Below, piece by piece: positions 12,870-22,500 of a DNA stretch of 64,000 bases; position 1 is the stretch's first letter, and each line of letters starts with the position of its first letter. This stretch comes from Archivesica marissinica (Eukaryota; Mollusca; Bivalvia; Venerida; Vesicomyidae). The translations under genes and the position numbers were made by a program. The DNA is taken from positions 14,613,374 through 14,677,373 of the forward strand of contig CM026402.1 of assembly GCA_014843695.1 (NCBI GenBank). Direction: 5' to 3'. The notes below the pieces were generated by a model. The model ran no database searches, was not told where the DNA came from, and saw only the letters and a program-made list of their open reading frames with translations.

Positions 12870-13390
12870 CTTGGGGACGCTTTATGAAAATGGATCTCCT
12901 GTTTTCTACGTCAAAGCTACATAGCTATTATACTTGGCTCTCCGGTTATCCTCCACCATTAAATGATGGAGGCCAGAAAGACTTGCCCACCAATTTACCC
13001 ATCAGCCGTTTGTCTTGGAAACATAGAAATTTGAGTAAAAAAGAAGTTTTTAAGCCCGGTTGGTATCCTAAGATACTAAAAAGAATGAAGGAAGAAGAGT
13101 ATAGTAGTTTCCATAACTTTTGAACAACCGAGCTGATTGAACCTCCCCGAATATAGGTCAGTCCGCTCTTCTATCTGAAGCCAGGGCCAAAGTAATGTGT
13201 TGGAATGCTGGAGATCCCTGGGCATTCCTCAATTACCAGGATCCCTATTTCCAGCATACGAGGTGCCCCCCACGGCAAACGGGTGGCGTCTGTTTTATCA
13301 GGGGATTTCACCCCAACCATCACAGACGTAAAAAGGTCTGTATATTTTATCCTTACAGACAAGGGTTAAACGCGAGTAGTTTCAAAGTGT

Positions 13391-14690
13391 TTAGTAAAAT
13401 AAGGTGTTTAAGGCCTAAACATATAATTCTGTTTAGATGATACATTGGAGTACATTAATGATTTTGAAGTAGTATCAAACAATTGTGGGATAAAATTTTT
13501 TCCCAATATTGATTGTATACAAAGAGTTTTAAAAGTGCACAGTGATACGAGTATAGAAAATGTGAAACGTACACAAAACATATGGTGTTAAATACAGATG
13601 AATGTTATAATCTTCGTCCTGTGTGCAATCCACAGGCACAGATGATACACAAATGATCATGTTAATATATGCGATAGCAAAGATAGAGAGAAAAGACGTA
13701 TACGTGCTGGGTTTGGGATGGAAACCCCCCTCCCCCCATATTTTCCTAAATTGATTTTTATTTTTTTAAATTTATTTATGGTATGTTACGCCTAGTTTGT
13801 TTGTTTAAAGTTTGATTGTATGTGTATTTTAAAAATCGTATAGCATTTTAAACTTGGTGAAATTTGAACTGTTTGTTTTGTCTTTTATTAAGTTTTCAAT
13901 TTGAATGAATTATGTTTTATATTTACTATTGTGTTTTCCACTTCAGTTTTTGAGTTATATTTATTTAAAGTTTATTCAAACTGTATGTATATATGTATAT
14001 TTTTGTTTTATATTGGTAGTTCCGTTTAAATTTTTGAATTTTCATGTTTGTGAACGCGGTCGGTCAGCTGGTTTCGTGGGAGTTTTACCCATCTGCACAC
14101 CAGCCAAGACAGCAGTCGTATTTCTTTCGCCCCCGGCCGCTCCTCCAATGTAGACAAATTGGCCTCCTTATTCCTACAATAGTCCAGGTAATTCAGGACT
14201 ACACAAATACTTCCAAATTGACCAACAAGACATAACAACAACTACAACAACAACAACAACAACAACATAATGCCATAATAATCATACCTCGGCTATTTTG
14301 ATGAAACGCCCACGTCTGTTTTGTTTGACATCCAGATAAAAACGCTTGGACTGTATTGTCAAGGTTCGTGTGGCCAACTCCTGCTCTCCAGACACTGAAA
14401 TGGCAAGCATAAAGTAAAGACCCCAATTCCCTTAACAGTTTTCATAATAGCCCTTGCTACATACAAAGCTTTGTGTCAATATATTATCTCAATACTAAAC
14501 CCACACCAGATATGAGACAATAACCATTGTGACTATATTTAGGTATAAGTAGACATCGGAACTTTCACCATATCTTGGCACTAGCACAACCATGACATTC
14601 TAGCGACAGTCACAGATCAACAGGTAAAGTTACAATCAACATATCATCTAAATTAATATAATGAAAATTTGTACAACGTTATTTAAAATT
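13391..14690. other. Non-coding stretch with CAA microsatellite
   Basis: AT-rich DNA without a recognised gene. A short (CAA)n microsatellite occupies about 14233-14268. Overlapping open frames around 14026-14426 on both strands are short and unsupported. Confidence 0.5.
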
Positions 14691-14694
14691 CCTC

Positions 14695-14862
14695 CATGGA
14701 CAAGAGATATATATTCAGCATGGACAAGAGATATATATTCAGCATGGACAAGAGATATATATTCAGCATGGACAAGAGATATATATTCAGCATGGACAAG
14801 AGATATATATTCAGCATGGACAAGAGATATATATTCAGCATGGACAAGAGATATATATTCAG
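14695..14862. repeat. 24-bp minisatellite, 7 perfect copies
   Basis: The unit begins CATGGACAAGAGATATATAT and is 24 bp long. Seven copies fill exactly 168 bp with no visible mismatch, which points to very recent expansion or active homogenisation. Because 24 is a multiple of three and the unit lacks stops, open frames appear on both strands; these are artefacts. Confidence 0.95.
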
Positions 14863-14894
14863 AGCACGATTACATGTACACATGCATGCATACA

Positions 14895-15055
14895 GCAGTC
14901 ATGTGCCCCTTAGGCAATGCATTTAAATTTCACATGCCTCCTCTCTCCCTCGTGGCGATGGATTCCATCAGGAATGTGGTCTCGAGAGAGAGATTAATAA
15001 AAGGTGTAATAACTTGTTTCGCAAGCGAGCTAAAGTAAATTTGTATAAACACACG
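14895..15055 (+). mobile_element. SINE family A, 5'-truncated
   Basis: This copy matches the intact one at 44152-44376 from the CCCTTAGGCAA block through TCTCCCTCGTGGCGATGGAT to the 3' end (TTGTTTCGCAAGCGAGCTAAA). The tRNA-like head is missing, so it is 5'-truncated. Confidence 0.75.
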
Positions 15056-15462
15056 CACTCAAATTGGGTAGAATATTTCTAGCTCTTCTTTGAACATGTT
15101 CAAGACAAACATTGCTCTTGTTAATATAACTAATTTATGGTGACATATAGGCCCATGCTTGGTTGTAATTTTATGTATATATGTTTATACATGTACATTG
15201 TATCTCTAAAGGCATATGTCACAATAATAAAATATTTACTTACTTATATAATAAAATGCAAACAATACAACAGAAGAAAACTTGTCCAAACAGATACATG
15301 TAATAGTTCTTTTGTTCTGAACACGGAAACTAGAACAAATTAATTGTTTTAGTTCAAGCTGCAACTATGTTTGGAAATGTTACATACCATTTTCCTCCTC
15401 CTGCTTGCTACTCGCAGCTTCCTCTTTGCCTAGACAGCCAATGAGAAGATAGATATATATAA

Positions 15463-16497
15463 TGATCGGTAAACTCGCATTCTCTATGGTGAGTAAACTC
15501 ACATTCTCTATAATTATACAATGATGTACATGGTGAGTAAACTCACATTCTCTATAATTATACAATGATGTACATGGTGAGTAAACTCACATTCTCTATA
15601 ATTATACAATGATGTACATGGTCGGTAAACTCTATAATTATACAATGATGTACATGGTGAGTAAACTCACATTCTCTATAATTATACAATGATGTACATG
15701 GTGAGTAAACTCACATTCTCTATAATTATACAATGATGTACATGGTCGGTAAACTCTATAATTATACAATGATGTACATGGTGAGTAAACTCACATTCTC
15801 TATAATTATACAATGATGTACATGGTGAGTAAACTCACATTCTCTATAATTATACAATGATGTACATGGTCGGTAAACTCTATAATTATACAATGATGTA
15901 CATGGTGAGTAAACTCACATTCTCTATAATTATACAATGATGTACATGGTGAGTAAACTCACATTCTCTATAATTATACAATGATGTACATGGTCGGTAA
16001 ACTCTATAATTATACAATGATGTACATGGTGAGTAAACTCACATTCTCTATAATTATACAATGATGTACATGGTCGGTAAACTCACATTCTCTATAATTA
16101 TACAATGATGTACATGGTCGGTAAACTCCATTCTCTATAATTATATAATGATGTACATGGTCGGTAAACTCCATTCTCTATAATTATATAATTGTACATG
16201 GTCGGTAAACTCACATTCTCTATAATTATATAATGATGTACATGGTCGGTAAACTCACATTCTCTATAATTATACAATGATGTACATGGTTCACGAGTAA
16301 ACTCACATTCTCTATAATTATACAATGATGTACATGGTCGGTAAACTCACATTCTCTATAATTATACAATGATGTACATGGTCGGTAAACTCACATTCTC
16401 TATAATTATACAATGATGTACATGGTCGGTAAACTCACATTCTCTATAATTATACAATGATGTACATGGTTCACGAGTAAACTCACATTCCCTATAA
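15463..16497. repeat. 44/36-bp minisatellite with 124-bp higher-order repeat
   Basis: About 25 units. The long unit (44 bp) starts GTGAGTAAACTCACATTCTC; the short unit (36 bp) starts GTCGGTAAACTCTATAATTA and lacks 8 bp. Between 15533 and 16028 they are ordered long-long-short four times in a row (44+44+36 = 124 bp), a true higher-order repeat. The long unit begins with a hairpin-capable GTGAGT-AA-ACTCAC. The 3' third of the array has mixed variants. Confidence 0.95.
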
Positions 16498-16863
16498 TGA
16501 TCACACTAGTTTCACCTGTTGTGTATCCAAACACATGCTTCCATGAAGACGACACTGGTACTTCTATCTTGTGTAACAGATATTTGTCATAAATATGAAA
16601 AACTTCTATCTTGGGTAACCGATATTTGTCATAAATATGAAAATGATGATCTTTAAATACACGGGTATACTGTTTTTTATACATTGTTCAAAGTGACCTA
16701 TAGTGGTTTGCAGAACCGTTTAATATGTTAGTTTAAATGAATAGTATGATTAATGTCCGGTACATCACGGTAATAAGGATTCAACAGCTGATTAACATAA
16801 AATTTGGTTACACAAATATACAAATGTATGTATTATAACTGATAGTAAGAACACCCCATCACT

Positions 16864-17292
16864 AGTAGGATGCAGTTAGAATTTATAGCCATTTAGCAAG
16901 AAACATCTGTCAAGTAGGATGCAGTTAGAATTTATAAAGTCATTTAGCAAGAAACATCTGTCAAGTAGGATGCAGTTAGAATGTATAGCCATTTAGCAAG
17001 AAACATCTGTCAAGTAGGATGCAGTTAGAATTTATAAAGTTATTTAGCAAGAAACATCTGTCAAGTAGGATGCAGTTAGAATTTATAGTCATTTAGCAAG
17101 AAACATATGTCAAGTAGGATGCAGTTAGAATGTATAGTCATTTAGCAAGAAACATCTGTCAAGTAGGATGCAGTTAGAATTTATAAAGTCATTTAGCAAG
17201 ACACATCTGTCAAGTAGGATGCAGTTAGAATTTATATGCCAAGTAGGATGCAGTTAGAATTTATAGTCATTTAGCAAGAAACATCTGTCAAG
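16864..17292. repeat. ~50-bp minisatellite, about 8-9 copies
   Basis: The unit contains AGTAGGATGCAGTTAGAATT followed by a CATTTAGCAAGAAACATCTG block. Copies alternate in length (about 49 and 51 bp) by small indels (TATAGCC versus TATAAAGTC). One copy near 17220 is internally deleted. Confidence 0.9.
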
Positions 17293-17444
17293 GCCACCAA
17301 GTGGGGTACTTTGTCACAGACATTGGATTTCAGGCGTAAATTTTAGCTAAAGAGTTTTGTTAATATTTGATGGCAAACACCAACGGGAGTCTTGAGTAAA
17401 AGCTACTCCACTGGAAATAAACATACATGTAGGAGACACTGTTA

Positions 17445-17522
17445 TTTCGTATATAAACTTTATTTTACAACGATTGCGAAACAAGCTTTAACAAGCTTTA
17501 ACAACTTATATCAATCACTCCT
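17445..17522 (-). mobile_element. SINE family A, 3'-end fragment
   Basis: The plus-strand text contains the reverse complement of the family-A 3' end, with ATTGCGAAACAAG, followed by AACTTATATCAATCACTC. Only the last ~75 bp of the SINE are present, with a small internal duplication of CTTTAACAAG. Confidence 0.65.
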
Positions 17523-17956
17523 GTTGATACGAATGAAAGCGTATATTTGATCATTCGTGTGGGAGGAAATCAGAGCAAATGTACTCAGAGAAAACCCACC
17601 TCTCTGATCTGGTGACCACAGTACCATCTTACATACTTCACTGTAGAAAATGAATTCCAAAATGTTATGTTTAACGTGGTATGTCAAGAAATTACTATAA
17701 ATTCATTCTTCTGTAAATTCAATATGTCATGTGTCATAACCTATTTGAATAGGGGAGTATTGTTGTACACAGTAACTTTGTTGTGGCATTGAAGTTGGGG
17801 TTTGAACGTGTGTGGATGCTAGCTCTAAGTGGTGAATAGCGTGGTAGAGCAGAGCAGCCTACAAGCAGTGGTGGCATACGAAGGGGTCAGTTTATGGTCA
17901 ATAACAAACGACGATTCCATTTCCTAATTTAATATTGACACTTATGCATCATTAAT

Positions 17957-18170
17957 TTATATGTATGTTCCATTAATGTCAAACCCCTTGCTGGGACCTA
18001 GACACGTTTTTCCCGGGCAGGCTTAGCCGACCTAAGTGGTTAACCAGTACTAAGCAATGTGTGTGAAGTGCCATGGTCAATGACACTACATACGTGGCCT
18101 GACCGAGTATCGAACCCAGGACTGTTTGATTCCAAATCTGACGCTCTACCACTGACCCAATAACGATAAT
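17957..18170 (-). mobile_element. tRNA-derived SINE, family B
   Basis: On the minus strand, reading from about 18165, a tRNA-like head has A-box TGGTAGAGCGTC and a good B-box (GGGTTCGATAC). The body follows with GGTCGGCTAAGCCTGCCCGG, ending in ATGGAACATACATAT. This is the best-preserved family-B copy in the window. Confidence 0.8.
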
Positions 18171-19395
18171 TAACACGGAATGAATTTCAAGTTACAATGT
18201 AGGTTGTTTTAATGTGATCCATCATCCATATATAGTTGGTAATTACAAATTAACATAAACTCCTGTAGCAGACTAAGCCGTGAAAGGCCAATTAACAACA
18301 GCATGCTAGACCACTAGACAAGAGTCTCACATCCAGGTCAATTGCAAGTCTGTAGAGTGAGCACATTTCACAAGTTGGAATATTGGAAATACAAATGTAT
18401 TCAATTAGATTTACTGTGCAGTGTATGCCTACAGGTACACCACTTGTTCTTCATACACTGTTATTCAAAACCTAAAGTACCAGACATGTAGTAACCCAAT
18501 AATCATACGTACCTGTGCAAATAAAATCCGCCCCAAGGAATTCTGAATGTTTTCAAGGGAGTTAACCTAGATTAATATTACAATTTACTTCCGCGGAAAG
18601 CAGGCTGGCTTAGATATATTGTTGAACACCTAATTAAAATGCAACACAAAAATGGATGCAGAACAATCCAAATGTCATTTCAAAGTAAAAGCGTTGAACC
18701 TCAAAACAGCCAGAAACAGACAAGCAATTTGTGTTAATTCTCTAACTAGGTCATAACGACTGCCATGTTGGTTTCTGAATTTCGATTTCATGCCGCATGC
18801 GGGAATATGTAAAACGTGTTCCAAGGTATTCAAGTGAATACTTTTTGTGCAGGGTCTAGCAATTATTCAAACTCAATTAATCTAAGTTCTAAAGCCACAC
18901 TACTGAATGACAATCGGTCGGCCTGCATATTGCAGGAAAACAGAAAAACCTTGGCATGCTGAAATTATTTTCACAGAGGTATGACACGAGTGCGGGAAAA
19001 TGCAAAGTCAGCAAAACAACAGTAACTACTATTCACATACACAATTACACAGAAATACCAAATATATTGGCTCGTATTAGTGCCATAGTAATACTAACAT
19101 GGAGGTTGCTGCTCGTCACCACTCTCTCTATCCGACATATTCAATCCTAATAAACCGACACTCAAAAGCCTCTTTCTAAAATCTATGAATTATTCATGAG
19201 GTCACTGTCGGATGAACCCAACGTGGTTTTACACTGCAAAGGAAAAAAAGCAACTTTCATTTTAATAATAATTAGACTACCACTGTTGCATTAAACAAAG
19301 TTAATATTTTTTTAAATCATATTTCAATTAGATATGTTTCTGTATCTGCACTTGTCGCGGTTTAGATCCAGGTGACAGACCGGTGGTTAATAGGT
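18171..19395. other. Upstream region of the unknown plus-strand gene
   Basis: No gene, array or recognisable transposon. The region leads into the promoter-like sequence at 19401. Confidence 0.45.
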
Positions 19396-19400
19396 TTAAA

Positions 19401-19428
19401 TGACGTCATTGCGAACGCGGCCATCTTC
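19401..19428 (+). promoter_or_regulatory. Promoter-like CRE plus YY1-type motif
   Basis: A perfect palindromic cAMP-response element (TGACGTCA, 19401-19408) is followed 10 bp later by CGGCCATCTTC (19418-19428), the reverse of the YY1-type core AAGATGGCCG. Both are typical of animal housekeeping core promoters and YY1 motifs usually sit at or just after the start site. The inferred start codon of the downstream gene is at 19488. Function is inferred from motifs and position only. Confidence 0.5.
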
Positions 19429-19487
19429 GAAAACTTCTATTATTACCATTTGTTAGAAAAAGTAAGAATGAACGAGAAATAGTAATA

Positions 19488-19512
19488 ATGAACGAAGAAA
19501 TCGACACAGAAG
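19488..19512 (+). CDS. Unknown gene, coding exon 1
   Basis: The exon reads ATG AAC GAA GAA ATC GAC ACA GAA G and then donor GTATAATC. It codes for MNEEIDTE and one base of an Ala codon completed by exon 2. The start follows a CRE/YY1-type promoter region by 60-90 bp. A tiny upstream ORF (MNEK-stop) begins at 19468. Since the exon is only 25 nt, it rests mainly on phase match and promoter context. Confidence 0.45.
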
Positions 19513-22500
19513 GTATAATCTTAAACATTATTAACTACTCTCTTTATAATTACAGAAAACAACGAGATACTAGGCTATTCTAGACACTGTACAGTAAATG
19601 TACTGATGTGTCATGATTGGTGTACAGAATGGTGACCTATGCTCGCGGTATTTTACATATAACGTTATATTATTAACCTATAAAAGAACCGAAAAAACTA
19701 TGACGATCTATAATTAGTAACAATGCCATTTACAACGGGAACCGACATCACGACCCTCTATATCCCGTCACGTCCCAACTATTAGTAGTAACTTCACCAC
19801 ATACCGCGGGAACTGACACTACCCCCTCCCGCCCAGATATGCTAAAATTGCCGGGCTATAATTAGTAATGATGCCAAGGGAACTGGAAGTACGTTCCCCT
19901 TATAAGTGACTAACCCCACTGTCCGATCGACAGCGTCACGTTATAATCGTGTACGTTTTCGGCTGCTGAGTCATCGAACACCTTGTCAATCTATCGTCTA
20001 TGTGTAGTAATGACGTACCTTTCTGAGGGAACCGACGCTTCTATTGAACAACTAGCGTTCCAACAATTTATATACCATAATCTATATATAACGCAATAAT
20101 TAATCTATGGAAATAGGCCAGAAATACCCTTTAATGTAGACGCACTCATAACACGTTTAACACGTTACTCAACAAGCGTCATTATTAACAGTTACAATTT
20201 TATGTCTTCGTAATACTGCTGAGAATAGTTTACGATTATAGCTAACAACCACAAATATACAATTCTTTAATACGCTATTTTTGTGTGAGATTAATGGTAT
20301 AAAGATGTTTTCGATTTTGTTGTTTTGTTTTATATTCTAATGGATATAGCAAAAACAGCACTTGGCAGTAGACAAGTCAAAGAATTTGAAACTTGAAATT
20401 TAACTCCGTTATTTAGGTTCCCTTTTATTATTAGTCGTGCACGTTATTGCATCATAGCCTTAGCGTGCTTAAGTAATTATAGAGAGATTGAGTCTATGGT
20501 GTTTATTTTACTTATATATAGTACCACCTTGTCTTCATATGTAATTATTGGTCAGGAGATAAATGTATGATATGGCCCAAGTATAGTATTCGTATAATTT
20601 CAATCATTTCACAAGGACTGATATACATTTCTTATATCAATAGTTTAATAACTCTAGATAACTCATTCCTGATGGAAACCATCGCCACGTGGGGGAGAAG
20701 AATGTTTAATACATATATATTATAGCCGTATCGGTTTTCGGACTTCTACGGTTTGTCTGCGAATAACTTATAGTTGGTCTCTTTTTATAAAGGACAATAT
20801 TATATTTCAATATAGGAAAGAGGTAACCATATAAGCAAGTTGCTTTCTCCTCAATCCTACATGTATTTTCTTATTGTGATCATTATATTATGTATATTCA
20901 TTGAAATAAAATATTGTTTAAACTATAAAGGACAATATTAGTACGTAATTCTTGCATTTAAGGCGTTCTATTAAGCTCAGATCACATATCATCCTTTAAC
21001 CCTTTCCTTCATAGAGATTTAGGTTAATATACTATTATATCTCCATACAAACGACAGCCATTTAACCCTTTCCTTCATAGAGATTTAGGTTAATATACTA
21101 TTATATCTCCATACAAACGACAGCCATTAACTATCATGCAGTGGATAAGTAGTCGCCATATCTATCCCACCTCCATAGGTATTACTGGAACTACATGAGA
21201 TTCTGGCATTTATTATGAACATTGGTTTGGCTACTACATTGTCAATGTATGTCATATTGGTAATGGGGTCAAGAGGTGCTTCTATGAGGGATAGGGTTAA
21301 GATACAACTACAATTTCAATCATATATATATTATGGAGTCTGTGACCCAGTGGTATCGTAGGATCCCGGATTCGATACACATACGAAGCGATCTCTTTGC
21401 ATCATACTGGTTAACCGCTTAGGTCGGCTAAGTCTGCCTACGTTCCCCTTGACATAAATGGAACATACGTATGTATGAATTCAATAAGTTAGGTAATATC
21501 GATAATAGTTGCAAATTATATCTTATCTTTGATATTTATTCTACACGAAATATATAATTTATTATTAGCTGTATACCTCACTATCCTATCGAGATATTCT
21601 AGGATTCTGGGAGATTCCTATTGTTCACCTCATCATGTACATTTATAGTCCTCACCATTAGTACTATCTTATAACCCATTCATGTAATAGGTAGAAACAC
21701 TTTCAAACTTGCCACTCTCTGATCATCTGAAATGTTGTAAAGCCACGAAACATTTCAACGAGCCGCGGAGCCCACAGTGTGTCACAGACTCACCAACACG
21801 CAAAGGCACGGCAAGCGCACAAACACGACAAATACGTCAAAAAGACAATGTGGCATTTCATCTCTGTGGATAGCAATTTTAGGATCAATTTGGTATCATT
21901 TTGAAAAATACATCGACATTTGAAGGTCTAAAATGTACAATAAAATTCGTCACAGTGCATCATTGACGTTATAGGATTCAAATTTTTCCTGGGGGAGCAA
22001 GCCTCAGGGCCAATCCAGCACCACCCTTCGGTGATCAATTTATTAGTCGGGCCTACAAATTCAAAAAGGCTAGCTACGCCCCTGTAGATGTATCTTATAT
22101 ACCAGCGGATAGATGCTAGAAGATATCCGAGTGTATTCCATCAAAGTAAAAGGAACTTATAGCAATGTAAAACTGATTTCTTTTCTCTGCCAGCTGTCCT
22201 GATTAACGCTCCTGATGGCCTTTCAGCGAATATTCGGGCGGCCATATTGGATATGTACTCGCAATTAAATGGAAACACCGACAGTAATTCGGCGGATGTG
22301 AAACATATTGATCTCCTATTCGACATCAATACTCACAACCTGTTATGTGACCACAAGAAGATGTTTGAGACTGCGGCGGTCATTAACCTGAAGCTGGTCG
22401 GTGATGATGGTGCCCAATACTCACATAGGTAACTTGTCGTCTTACACAAAATCAATCCAAGTGCTTGAACTCAATGGTAGCAACACAATAGGGCCAAATT

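Larger units (their letters stand above)
8997..13390 (-). mobile_element. Jockey-type non-LTR retrotransposon (LINE), inactive
   Basis: Minus-strand order is a probable 5' UTR (about 13390-12870), ORF1 with zinc knuckles (12869-11676), then ORF2 with apurinic endonuclease and reverse transcriptase (11557 to about 9110). This is the standard jockey-clade architecture. Both ORFs are broken by frameshifts. The 3' part is unusual: sequence similarity to the RT C-terminal 'thumb' stops near 9113 and no 3' UTR or poly-A-like tail is visible. This element therefore lost its 3' end, whereas LINE copies usually lose the 5' end. The exact 5' boundary is uncertain. Confidence 0.85.

Noticed and set aside
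12794..13123. A 109-codon plus-strand frame
   Set aside because: It lies opposite the 5' UTR and ORF1 start of the minus-strand LINE; no domain recognised.
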